Source: an uncultured Bacillota bacterium (GTDB lineage: Bacteria > Bacillota_I > Bacilli_A > RF39 > UBA660). From it: 37,673 nt of DNA. The stretch lies in NCBI GenBank assembly GCA_946625165.1, contig CAMOSR010000006.1, forward strand, positions 1-37,673, given 5' to 3'. Shown here piece after piece: positions 6,950 to 15,048 of the stretch. The first letter of the stretch is position 1. Every line of letters starts with the position of its first letter. A program made the position numbers and the translations under genes. The notes below the pieces were generated by a model that was given only the letters and a program-made list of their open reading frames with translations, ran no database searches and was not told the origin of the DNA.

Positions 6950-8482
6950 TCAATTAGTCTTCACGACAATTAGTTTTTTGTTTTGTAATATTGATAGTCT
7001 TTCTTTGATATCTTTCTCACATTTTTGATAGTAAGGTTTTATGGCTAATTTAGATATATATTCGTTTATTTTATTTATGTATTCGTCGTTTTGTTCTTCT
7101 AGATATTTATCTATATATATATTAATTAATTCTTGGTAGGCTGCGTCGATATCATTATTTATGCATTTTTCAAAATATTCGATGGCTTTATTTTCGTCTT
7201 TTTCTATTTCAGCTTCATAATTTCCTTCTAAATAAAAATATTTGGCTAAATTAAAGTAAGCCCAATAATTTAATATGATTTGTGGTACGTCTAGGGCTTT
7301 ATTATAATATTCAAACGATTTTTTCATATTTTTTTCTAGGTATGTGCCAGTCCGATACCACTGACCTAATTTATTTGAAGCCCAGCTTTCTTCTAGCGAG
7401 GCGCTTGAAAAATAGTGTTTGAATGCTTTTTCATAATCACCTTTTTCTTCGTATATTTTGCCTAAATTATTATGGGCATATACATAATCCTTTTCAGCAG
7501 CTTTTTTTAAATATTTGATGGCCATTTCTACATTTTTAGGTTTGCCCGGAATCATTCCGTTTAAATAACACAAACCTATAGTATTAGTGGCGGCAACGCT
7601 GCCACACTCTTCAGCATTTTTCAAATATTTATAAGCTTCCTTTAAATCCGTTTCTTTCTTCTTGCCTATTTGGCCTTCTAGTAACATTTTGGCAATTAAC
7701 CAGTTTGCTCTAGGATGGTTTTTTTCAGCAGCTATTTTAAAGTATTCATAAGCTTTAACATATCTTGGTAGACCTGCCATTTTACCATTATATTCCATTT
7801 CACCAAGTTCGAAAGATGCATAAGGGTTGTTTTCTTTGGCAAGTTTCTTTAGTGAATATATGTAATTTATTCCGTCTTGCAATTGGACTTTCAAAAATTT
7901 TTCAAGTTCATCCATAGAAATATTGGTATTATTAAGTATATTTTCAAATAGTTCTCTTTGATTTTTTTCAATATATACTGGTTGTTTCTTTTCTAAAACA
8001 ATATATATAAGTACTTCACACAAGGCATCATATATTTTATTTTGATTTATTAATTTATATATTTTTTTTGTAAATTCAGGACTTACAGTTATATCGTTTT
8101 TAGCTAAATTGTATAGTTCTAGGCTCAATTTTTTTATTAGGTTTCCTTCTAATAGTTTTTCGATTTTTTCATGGCTAACATTACTATATATTTGACCTTT
8201 TAAAATTGAAAGAATAGTTAGCATAGTTTCATCAAACTCTTTGTTTGGATATTTTTCTCTTTTAATATATATTTGTTTAAATTCGGTTCCAATAGAACGG
8301 TATCCAATACAGTAGTTATTTATAGTGGAGTCGCTTACATTATCTACCCCAAAAATGGCATAAAAGACTTCTGTTTGGTTTGCGAAAGCTTTATTTAAAG
8401 AAAGTTCTTTTACTATTCGGCAAAAATTACCTAGTGATAGTTCTCTTTGATTATTATTCATTTTTACATATTTTGTTTCCAT
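6950..8482 (-). CDS. Sel1-like repeat (TPR-type) protein
   Basis: About 510 residues from ATG 8482. The C-terminal 270 residues hold Sel1-like repeats of the form AxxxLGxxYxxG..A..YxxxAAE, for example KAYEYFKIAAEKNHPRANWL, EAYKYLKNAEECGSVAAT, MAIKYLKKAAEKDYVYAHN and KAFKHYFSSASLEESWASN. These form alpha-solenoids that mediate protein contacts. The N-terminal 170 residues are helical and not recognised; they contain VFYAIFGVDNVSDSTINNYC. There is no signal peptide, so it is probably cytosolic. Start 8482 has GCGGAG 6 bp upstream, and a -10 (TATAAT, 8499-8504) just before it rules out the longer frame from 8554. Confidence 0.8.
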   Translation of the reverse strand: METKYVKMNNNQRELSLGNFCRIVKELSLNKAFANQTEVFYAIFGVDNVSDSTINNYCIGYRSIGTEFKQIYIKREKYPNKEFDETMLTILSILKGQIYSNVSHEKIEKLLEGNLIKKLSLELYNLAKNDITVSPEFTKKIYKLINQNKIYDALCEVLIYIVLEKKQPVYIEKNQRELFENILNNTNISMDELEKFLKVQLQDGINYIYSLKKLAKENNPYASFELGEMEYNGKMAGLPRYVKAYEYFKIAAEKNHPRANWLIAKMLLEGQIGKKKETDLKEAYKYLKNAEECGSVAATNTIGLCYLNGMIPGKPKNVEMAIKYLKKAAEKDYVYAHNNLGKIYEEKGDYEKAFKHYFSSASLEESWASNKLGQWYRTGTYLEKNMKKSFEYYNKALDVPQIILNYWAYFNLAKYFYLEGNYEAEIEKDENKAIEYFEKCINNDIDAAYQELINIYIDKYLEEQNDEYINKINEYISKLAIKPYYQKCEKDIKERLSILQNKKLIVVKTN

Positions 8483-8498
8483 ATACATCTCCGCTTTC

Positions 8499-8504
8499 AT
8501 TATA
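8499..8504 (-). promoter_or_regulatory. -10 element of the Sel1-repeat gene
   Basis: TATAAT on the minus strand, about 17 bp before the start codon. No clear -35. The implied 5' UTR is only about 10 nt, just enough for the ribosome binding site. Confidence 0.45.
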
Positions 8505-8581
8505 TCATATTTTGGGTTTTTTACGTGGATTTTTATTTTTTTAGTGGAATACACATAATAGCTTATTTTTTATAATGACAT

Positions 8582-8587
8582 TATAAT
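8582..8587 (+). promoter_or_regulatory. -10 element of the DAACS transporter gene
   Basis: TATAAT at 8582-8587; a second TATAAT lies at 8571-8576. Neither has a convincing -35. GAAGGGAG precedes the ATG at 8611. Confidence 0.45.
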
Positions 8588-8610
8588 GTGAGTGAAGGGA
8601 GATTTATTTT

Positions 8611-9870
8611 ATGAAAAAAATTTGGGAAAGTTATAAAACTACTGTCCTACTTGTCTTAGCTTTAATTATTGGTGCGATTTGTGGTGTCATATTTAAAGAA
8701 GACGTAAATGTGGTTAAACCACTAGGTGATTTATTCTTAAACTTGCTTTTTGTAACGATTGTTCCACTTTTATTTTTAACAATCACAACTACAATTGCGA
8801 AAATGGATTCGCCAAAAAGGCTTAAAAAGATATTTGGAAGAATTATTGTTGTTTCAGTAATTACTTCACTTATTGCGATTTTCTTTGGTATTGCAACTAC
8901 TAATACTTTTAAATTAGTAAATACTAAAGATACTAGTGTAATTAGAGAGGCTTTCTCTAATGAAACCGTAAAAAGTCCAAAGCTTAATGTTTTAGAAAGC
9001 ACTGTTGAACTTATTAGTGTAGGCGACTTTAGTGGTCTTTTATCTAAAAGTAATGTTGTTGCTATAGTAGTATTTTCAATCATCTTTGGGTTTGCAATGA
9101 GAAAGGATAAAGAAAAGACTAAACCGCTTCTTGATGTTTTAGAGGCAGCTAATAAAACTATTATGAATTTCATAAATATCATTATGCATTATGCGCCTAT
9201 TGGTCTTGGATGTTATTTTGCTTCTTTAGTTGGAACCTTCGGTGGTGAAATTGCTACTGGATATTTAAGAACTTTTGTTATTTATACTGTTTGTTCATTT
9301 GTATTTTACATTGTATTTTATACTTTATATGCATTTATCGCTGGTGGTAAAAAAGCTGTTAGAGCTTTCTGGTCAAATATTTTTGAACCAACATTTACAG
9401 CTTTAGCTACTTGTTCATCTGCAGCAAGTTTACCGGTAAATATTAATAGTGCGAAAAAAATGGGCATTCCTGATGATGTGTCTGAAACTTTTATTGGTTT
9501 AGGTACTAGTTTACATCAAGATGGTTCAATTATTGGATGTGTATTTAAAATAATGTTCTTAGTTAGCCTATTTGGAAATAATGTATCTGTTTTACAGATA
9601 GTTGGTGTATCAATGCTGGCTGTTCTGTTAATTACAGCTGTGCCAATTGGCGGCGGAACTATTTCAGAATCTTTAATTATTTCTATGCTTGGTTATCCAA
9701 TGGCTGCTTTACCTTTACTTACAATGGTTGCTACAGTGATTGATCCACCTGCTACTGTTTTAAATGTAGTTGGTGATGAAGCTGCTGCAATGCTTGTTGC
9801 AAAAACTGTTGATGGTAATGATTGGATGACTACAAATAATAAGAATAAATCTATAGAAAAAGGAAATTAA
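8611..9870 (+). CDS. Dicarboxylate/amino acid:cation symporter (DAACS, GltP-like fold)
   Basis: 419 residues with about eight membrane helices and two re-entrant loops. Family features include PLGDLFLNLLFVTIVPLLFL, hairpin HP1 TCSSAASLPVN, HP2 VPIGGGTISESL and helix 8 DPPATVLNVVGDEAAAML. In acidic amino acid carriers helix 8 reads DMGRTxxNVxGD, and its Arg binds the substrate side-chain carboxylate. Here the Arg position is Ala, and HP1 is SSAAS instead of SSSGT. By analogy with neutral carriers, a dicarboxylate substrate is doubtful. Asn and Asp of the NxxGD sodium site are kept. It is a single gene with a strong terminator, between two minus-strand genes. Confidence 0.9.
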   Translation: MKKIWESYKTTVLLVLALIIGAICGVIFKEDVNVVKPLGDLFLNLLFVTIVPLLFLTITTTIAKMDSPKRLKKIFGRIIVVSVITSLIAIFFGIATTNTFKLVNTKDTSVIREAFSNETVKSPKLNVLESTVELISVGDFSGLLSKSNVVAIVVFSIIFGFAMRKDKEKTKPLLDVLEAANKTIMNFINIIMHYAPIGLGCYFASLVGTFGGEIATGYLRTFVIYTVCSFVFYIVFYTLYAFIAGGKKAVRAFWSNIFEPTFTALATCSSAASLPVNINSAKKMGIPDDVSETFIGLGTSLHQDGSIIGCVFKIMFLVSLFGNNVSVLQIVGVSMLAVLLITAVPIGGGTISESLIISMLGYPMAALPLLTMVATVIDPPATVLNVVGDEAAAMLVAKTVDGNDWMTTNNKNKSIEKGN

Positions 9871-9889
9871 GTTTAATTTCCTTTTTTTT
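9858..9889 (+). terminator. Terminator of the DAACS gene
   Basis: A stem of about 12 bp (AAAAGGAAATTA with TAATTTCCTTTT) around a short AGTT loop, overlapping the stop codon, followed by T. Confidence 0.85.
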
Positions 9890-9945
9890 ATTTAAATGTA
9901 GTTGTTTATTTCGAGTGCATGTAATTAAGTAGTTTTAATAAATTT

Positions 9946-10956
9946 TTATTGTTCGCAGTACTTTCTGATTTCACTTGTGATTTTTTTAATATCGTTGTCA
10001 TTTTCATCCATATATCCTATAAAAAATCCTGGATTTACCATTTCAAATTCTAAAAGTATTGGCATCCCGTTTTTATCTTTCATAAAATCTACTCTGCAAA
10101 TGTGAATAGTTAAATTATATTTTTCTTTAAAATATTCTATTAATTTTTTAGCCATTGTAATTTCGTCATTGCTTGGTGAATATTTGTGAAGGATACGACT
10201 TTTTTGAGTTGGAATTGATGAATCTTTATTAGTATATTCTTTACATTGTGCATATACTAATTTTCCTCCCAAAAATGCCATTTGATATTCGCCATTCCAA
10301 ACCTCTTGCATAATTGGCTGTACAACCCAACCTAGGACTTTGTTCTCTTTATATCTTAAAAATTCTTCATCTATTTCCCCTAGGTTTTTAAGCGAATTAC
10401 TTAATTCACCACTCAATGGTTTAATGAGGTAATCACTTAAGTTGTCATAATCATGTTTCAATGTATCCATAGAAACATGGTTGTCATAAATTTTAGTTGG
10501 TATCATTTTTATTCCAATATTTAATAGTGTTTCTTCGTCTATCTCAGTTAAGTAGTTTTTAGTCATGCCTTTTATCATGGCTTTAGGGTCATTTATAACT
10601 AATCCTTTATAATTATTTTGTAAATATTCAAGATATTTTTTTATGTTGAAAAAATTACCTTCTATACTTCCAATTACACGTATAATCATTGCTTTTATTT
10701 CGGTGTTTACTTCGTCAATTGTCATAGTTAAATCTTTATCGTTTTCTATATCATACACTCGCATGTATTCGTTGCGACTTTCATCGAGATTTTCTATTGA
10801 TGTTAAATATACTTTCCATCCATTATTCATAAATTCTTCAATAGTATTTCTTACTTCTTTGCTATATACCTCATCTTCGCTGTATCCATTTCTTAAAAAA
10901 TTTACGTATCTATCAATTGTTTCATTGTTTTTTAAATGTATTATTATTTTTTGCAT
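9946..10956 (-). CDS. ATP-grasp ligase paired with an M14 carboxypeptidase
   Basis: 336 residues. The C-terminal two thirds read as an ATP-grasp domain of the glutathione-synthetase/RimK type: YLIKP with the ATP-binding Lys at 179, VVQPIMQEVWNGEYQMAFLG (213-230), CRVDFM with metal-binding Asp290, and LLEFEMVNPGFF with metal-binding Glu and Asn308. The N-terminal 130 residues would be the pre-ATP-grasp part. Such enzymes join a carboxylate to an amine through an acyl phosphate, often adding amino acids to peptides or proteins. No signal peptide. GGAGAG precedes the ATG, and the start overlaps the end of the M14 gene by 13 bp, so the two are coupled. Substrate unknown. An ATP-grasp enzyme of small-molecule metabolism is the alternative. 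Confidence 0.75.
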   Translation of the reverse strand: MQKIIIHLKNNETIDRYVNFLRNGYSEDEVYSKEVRNTIEEFMNNGWKVYLTSIENLDESRNEYMRVYDIENDKDLTMTIDEVNTEIKAMIIRVIGSIEGNFFNIKKYLEYLQNNYKGLVINDPKAMIKGMTKNYLTEIDEETLLNIGIKMIPTKIYDNHVSMDTLKHDYDNLSDYLIKPLSGELSNSLKNLGEIDEEFLRYKENKVLGWVVQPIMQEVWNGEYQMAFLGGKLVYAQCKEYTNKDSSIPTQKSRILHKYSPSNDEITMAKKLIEYFKEKYNLTIHICRVDFMKDKNGMPILLEFEMVNPGFFIGYMDENDNDIKKITSEIRKYCEQ

Positions 10957-11984
10957 TTTTTTCTCTCCATTTCTATTATGTTATTTGCAAAATTATAGCC
11001 TTGCTTTTCTCTTTTTTCTCTATCAGGGTTAGATAAGGACAGTTCAACTAACATAGTATCACAACCATATTTTGATTCTATAAATTCTCTTGCACTCTTA
11101 TTGGAAAATTTTATTATCTTTCTTTGTTTTATCAATGCTCTTAAAAATCTTCTTAACTTTGATGGCTCACTAATCACTTGAATGGCCTTGATATTTTTTC
11201 TAATTTTAGGGTTTTTGTTTCTTATATAATCAGTTGTAGTTATTTCATCACAATGTACATCAATAAAGAAATCAATATTAATTTTCGATAACTCTTGTTT
11301 TATATAATCTATCTCTTTAATAATTCCTGTAGTATGCCACATTCTATTATAATCATATCCATTTGTGTATCGATGGTTACCATTTCTTACTCCATCGATG
11401 TTAACTATAGGGAAAAACACGAAACATGTATTATCAGATGGCTTTAATTTGCTGGCAATACAATTAATCATTCCTTCTATAAAAAAGCTAGATAATGTCT
11501 CTCCTGGATGTTGACGTGCGATGACAACAATTGCTTTGTTACTTAAACTGCCAATTGTCACTTTTTTTAGGACTGCGTCTTGAATAACAACATGCTTATT
11601 TTTGATTTTTTCTAGAAAGCTTTCTAAATCCTTAATAGTATATCTTGGATATGAGGAAATTTCTATAACTTCTTTACGATTTATTTTTATAAATAAATCA
11701 CCACTTGACATGCTAGTTTTTGTTTTACTTAATTGTTTGTAATCACCATTTTTGCTTTTGAAAAGTGGTATAAGGTTATCTTCTTGTTTTCCAGAATATA
11801 TCATTTTTTTTAAATTTTTAATACAAATCGTTCCATCTAAATCATTGTTGTTTGTTATGGTGAAATTATAATAATTTGAATACTTTCCATTTTCTTGTTT
11901 TGGGGATAGAATCAGTATATTTCTTTTTTTATCTTCTTGAATTATATCTATTGATCCACCATCATAATTACAGTTTAATTGCAT
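10944..11984 (-). CDS. M14 zinc carboxypeptidase of the cytosolic carboxypeptidase (CCP) type
   Basis: 346 residues. The N-terminal 125 residues (starting NYDGGSIDIIQ, with an NYYNFTITN strand) resemble the beta-sandwich that precedes the catalytic domain in cytosolic carboxypeptidases. The M14 site is complete: zinc ligands H159 and E162 in RQHPGET, NIDGVRNGNHR with Arg205, N213-R214 in DYNRMW, zinc ligand H244 in IDVHCDE, and catalytic Glu314 in LVELSLS. No signal peptide, so cytosolic. In eukaryotes CCPs remove Glu residues from tubulin tails that were added by ATP-grasp-fold TTLL ligases. Here the next gene is an ATP-grasp enzyme. AGAGGTG precedes the start. Substrate not known. Confidence 0.85.
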   Translation of the reverse strand: MQLNCNYDGGSIDIIQEDKKRNILILSPKQENGKYSNYYNFTITNNNDLDGTICIKNLKKMIYSGKQEDNLIPLFKSKNGDYKQLSKTKTSMSSGDLFIKINRKEVIEISSYPRYTIKDLESFLEKIKNKHVVIQDAVLKKVTIGSLSNKAIVVIARQHPGETLSSFFIEGMINCIASKLKPSDNTCFVFFPIVNIDGVRNGNHRYTNGYDYNRMWHTTGIIKEIDYIKQELSKINIDFFIDVHCDEITTTDYIRNKNPKIRKNIKAIQVISEPSKLRRFLRALIKQRKIIKFSNKSAREFIESKYGCDTMLVELSLSNPDREKREKQGYNFANNIIEMERKKCKK

Positions 11985-12013
11985 ACAACACCTCTTTCAA
12001 AAAGCAAATAGGT

Positions 12014-13015
12014 CTATAACCAAACACTATATACTATGCCAAGCATAGCAAAAATAAGACCAACAGATAAGAACAATTTTACAATATCTGTTTCAGACCA
12101 TCCGAGTTCTTCAAAGTGGTGGTGTAATGGGGCTTTTAGGAAAAGTTTTTTATGAAATTTTCTAATCCAAATTATTTGAAGTAGGCTTGTCAAAGTTTCT
12201 ATAACAAACACTCCTCCAACTAGGGCAAGAGAAAATTCATGTCGTGTTAAAATGGCGACTGTGGCTAATGCACCACCTAAGGCAAGGGAACCTACATCGC
12301 CCATAAATATTTTAGCTGGGTAGGAATTATATATTAGAAATCCCATTAATGATCCAACAAGTAAGAAACAAAAAATAGCTATTTCTTGATATCCTTCTAA
12401 CCATGTAGTATTCCAGGCAGTTAGGCCAAATGCTATAAAGGCAAGCGTAGATAGTGATCCAGCTAATCCATCTAGACCATCTGTAATGTTTACGGCATTG
12501 GTGGTGCTGACTAATACTAATAGTATAAATATACCATATCCCCAGCCTATTTTAAAGTTCCATTTTAACAGGCTTAAAGTCAAATCACCCGTACCACCAT
12601 ATAATTTATAGATAAAGAAAAATACTAAAGCGATAATGATTTGAAGAATAAGCTTTTGCCATGATTTTAAACCATCATTAGTCTTTTTTGTATGTCTTTT
12701 TAGTTTTAAGTAGTCATCAATAAAGCCAAGTAAAGCATACGATAAAAATACAACAATTAATATTATTAAATTATGTGTTATTTTTATACTACCTCTGCAA
12801 TACAAAACAATTAATGCAACAATAGTTGGAATTATAAATATTAATCCTCCTAATGTTGGTGTACCTTGTTTTGCCATATGACTTTTGTTAATTAATTTAT
12901 TTATTTTTTGATTAAAATTTTTTTTCTTTAAAAACGGAATCAATATAGCTCCCATAATTAATGATAAAACATATCCAAGCATAATAGCAAGAAATGTTTT
13001 TGCTAAGATTAACAT
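12014..13015 (-). CDS. mraY: Phospho-N-acetylmuramoyl-pentapeptide transferase (MraY), second copy
   Basis: About 333 residues with ten predicted membrane helices. MraY transfers phospho-MurNAc-pentapeptide to undecaprenyl phosphate, giving lipid I. Seen: KQGTPTLGG, the Asp pair in GFIDDYLKL, NAVNITDGLDGLAG, KIFMGDVGSLALGG and the APLHHHFEELGWSE triple-His motif, all intact. Start ATG 13015 has AGAGGTG upstream; the longer frame from 13066 has no site and crosses the promoter. It is monocistronic with its own promoter, unlike the divergent copy at 18531-19523, whose motif reads His-His-Thr. This copy looks the more canonical. Confidence 0.93.
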   Translation of the reverse strand: MLILAKTFLAIMLGYVLSLIMGAILIPFLKKKNFNQKINKLINKSHMAKQGTPTLGGLIFIIPTIVALIVLYCRGSIKITHNLIILIVVFLSYALLGFIDDYLKLKRHTKKTNDGLKSWQKLILQIIIALVFFFIYKLYGGTGDLTLSLLKWNFKIGWGYGIFILLVLVSTTNAVNITDGLDGLAGSLSTLAFIAFGLTAWNTTWLEGYQEIAIFCFLLVGSLMGFLIYNSYPAKIFMGDVGSLALGGALATVAILTRHEFSLALVGGVFVIETLTSLLQIIWIRKFHKKLFLKAPLHHHFEELGWSETDIVKLFLSVGLIFAMLGIVYSVWL

Positions 13016-13034
13016 CTTCTTCACCTCTATTCGA

Positions 13035-13043
13035 ATTATAACA
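13035..13043 (-). promoter_or_regulatory. Extended -10 promoter of the second mraY
   Basis: TGTTATAAT on the minus strand (TATAAT at 13035-13040), with TTACAA 17 bp upstream as a weak -35. It lies about 20 bp before the ATG. Confidence 0.6.
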
Positions 13044-13191
13044 CATAAAATATATGCTTGTAACAAGATATTACTTATACTGTCTATATTTTTATTTGTG
13101 TTTACACTTTAACACGTTAGCTTTAGTTAAATAGCTATTTTATGTCACTTCTATAAATTAATTTTCTACCTCTTTATGTACTCAATTGTAT

Positions 13192-13223
13192 CTGACTATA
13201 ATCATATTAATCTCTACAATTGA
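13192..13223. repeat. Inverted repeat in the mraY / hydrolase gap
   Basis: TCAATTGTA (13192-13200) and TACAATTGA (13215-13223) are perfect 9-bp arms around 14 nt. The inner CAATTG is itself a palindrome. It could be an operator or chance in AT-rich DNA. Apart from this I see nothing in the roughly 270-bp gap but the flanking promoter and terminator. Confidence 0.35.
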
Positions 13224-13306
13224 TTTTTCCAAATTTATCCCGCCTTTTAAATATATACTATTAACTTTTTTTTGTCAATTTGATTAGGTAGGTTTTTCTT
13301 TGATAT

Positions 13307-13342
13307 TTTATGAAAAACATAAGACTTTTTCATCTTATGTTT
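13307..13342 (-). terminator. Terminator of the serine hydrolase gene
   Basis: AAACATAAGA (13315-13324) pairs with TCTTATGTTT (13333-13342) around an 8-nt loop. It overlaps the stop codon and is followed on the minus strand by TTTTT. Confidence 0.75.
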
Positions 13343-14909
13343 ATCTATTTATTTTTTGACTCTTTTCTTTAGCAACCATGTTTTTATTGAAAGCTTTATC
13401 TATTTGTTTTAAAGTTTCTTTTAACTCTTCACCATTATATTCGTATGTCGCTTTTATAGTCAGTGCAACTTTGGCTATTCTTAGCTTCAATAGTGTCTTT
13501 AGTTCTTCGGCATTGAAGTTATTTGATGCTCTACCTGGTCTCATTTCTGTGCCGTCTGGTCTAATTAGGCTTCCATCTCTAAGGCTATTTGTTCCAGATA
13601 TTAATGTTGTCTCACTATTTTTTGGGAACTCATCACCGTTCATTGAATCACCAATTGATTCATTGTCAATCCTAACCCATTTAGAAAATAATCCACTATG
13701 ATAGTTTGGAAGTTTAATTGCAATAAAGCCATTTTCCAAATCGAGCAAACTATTAGTTCCAGTTGAACCAGATGCAGCAAAAGCTGTTTTGCTAAATGCT
13801 GGAAAAACAGATGAATTTAAAATGCTTCCTGTATTTATATATACACCCATACCATGGTTTACAATTATTGGTTTATCATCTCTAAATTTTTTGTTTCCGT
13901 TTTCATCTAGTAGATAGACTGAATTTGGGCTTACTGAGGTAATTAGTGTTTTGATTGACTTGTCAGAAAGTATTCCTCTATTTAAGGCATCAAATAATTT
14001 TTCTAAATCTTGAACGTTTGTCGTTACTCCAGCATGTCCAGATACATAGCCAATTTCTCGTTCAAATATATTTGCTTTAGGGTCATATACTCCATCTTTA
14101 TAATATGTGAATCTGTTTTCTTCCTCATCAAATTTTCTTTTGACTGGTCCACCTGACATGTTAAGTTTATTATATCCAGTTTTTTCTAAACCGAGCTCAT
14201 TTCTAAATAGTTCATAAAATTTTTGCAGATATTTTTCAGTAGCTTCTTCTATAGTACTCCCAAATAATAATGGTACAAGCATATAAGGAATATCACTATA
14301 TTTATAGGTTTCTCTTTCAACTATGTTTGCATTTAAAAGTCTTTTTATTCTTTCTTCACGAGAAAGATTTTTTTCATCTATTCTCCCATCTGTCATAATA
14401 ATCGCACTAAATTTTAAGGCGTCTATAATTGGAATATCTATATTTCTTAAAAGTGGTGAGTAATCGGCAAAGGTTTTGGTTAGATCAATATTGCCTTTTT
14501 CGGCTTCTTTTAATAATAAAATTGATGTGAACATTTTAGTCATACTTGAAGCGTCAAATACTGTGTCTTCTGTGATTAGTCCATCATTTGGTATGTCAGA
14601 CATTTTTCCATTATATGTATTTAATGTAATTTTAAATTTTGAATCGTGCAAGCCTGTTGAAATGCCTGGTGATAAAATTGCTATTCCTTTTAATGATTCC
14701 AAGTAATCTTGTATCAATATGTCAAATGTTTCACTGTATTGTCCATCCATTGTTATAAGTAATTCTTCTTCAATTTGTTTATGAAAATCTTTATTACCTT
14801 TCTTTAATAATTCTTCAAGCTCTTCTCTTGAATAAGCTGACTTAAGGTCTTCCATAATTGTTTCATACACTTGATTAATGACTAATCTATATTGAGCGCT
14901 ATCTATCAT
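13341..14909 (-). CDS. Beta-lactamase-fold serine hydrolase without signal peptide
   Basis: 522 residues. The class C beta-lactamase/DD-peptidase fold is shown by FDASSMTKMF with the SxxK dyad at Ser122-Lys125, YSD at 204-206 in the place of YxN, GYVSGHAGVTT, and a GSTGTNS segment where KTG is expected. There is an N-terminal helical extension of about 75 residues but no signal peptide or membrane helix, so it appears cytosolic, unusual for this family. It may be an esterase or peptidase rather than a cell-wall enzyme. Its neighbours are mraY and murF, but it has its own sigma-A promoter and terminator. AGGAGG precedes the ATG. Confidence 0.8.
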   Translation of the reverse strand: MIDSAQYRLVINQVYETIMEDLKSAYSREELEELLKKGNKDFHKQIEEELLITMDGQYSETFDILIQDYLESLKGIAILSPGISTGLHDSKFKITLNTYNGKMSDIPNDGLITEDTVFDASSMTKMFTSILLLKEAEKGNIDLTKTFADYSPLLRNIDIPIIDALKFSAIIMTDGRIDEKNLSREERIKRLLNANIVERETYKYSDIPYMLVPLLFGSTIEEATEKYLQKFYELFRNELGLEKTGYNKLNMSGGPVKRKFDEEENRFTYYKDGVYDPKANIFEREIGYVSGHAGVTTNVQDLEKLFDALNRGILSDKSIKTLITSVSPNSVYLLDENGNKKFRDDKPIIVNHGMGVYINTGSILNSSVFPAFSKTAFAASGSTGTNSLLDLENGFIAIKLPNYHSGLFSKWVRIDNESIGDSMNGDEFPKNSETTLISGTNSLRDGSLIRPDGTEMRPGRASNNFNAEELKTLLKLRIAKVALTIKATYEYNGEELKETLKQIDKAFNKNMVAKEKSQKINR

Positions 14910-14932
14910 CTGAAATCTTCCTCCTATTTTTC

Positions 14933-14961
14933 AATATATCATCTTAATCGTTCACTGTCAA
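14933..14961 (-). promoter_or_regulatory. Sigma-A promoter of the serine hydrolase gene
   Basis: Minus strand: TTGACA (14956-14961), 17-bp spacer, TATATT (14933-14938). Confidence 0.85.
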
Positions 14962-15020
14962 TTTTAGTTAAATATGTAGTTTCTTTTAATATAATTATCA
15001 TAGATATATTTCTTTACATA

Positions 15021-15029
15021 TGTTATAAT
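15021..15029 (+). promoter_or_regulatory. Extended -10 promoter of murF
   Basis: TGTTATAAT at 15021-15029. It overlaps the first in-frame ATG (15028), so that codon lies upstream of the mRNA start, and translation must begin at 15049. Confidence 0.65.
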
Positions 15030-15048
15030 GATTGAGGAGTTGATTGAT

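Noticed and set aside
8631-9182. 183-residue minus-strand frame inside the DAACS gene
   Set aside because: Antisense shadow of a well-supported membrane transporter; no ribosome binding site and no family resemblance.
13043-13066. Longer start of the second mraY
   Set aside because: It would begin upstream of the extended -10 and lacks a ribosome binding site; ATG 13015 has both the correct site and the family N-terminus.
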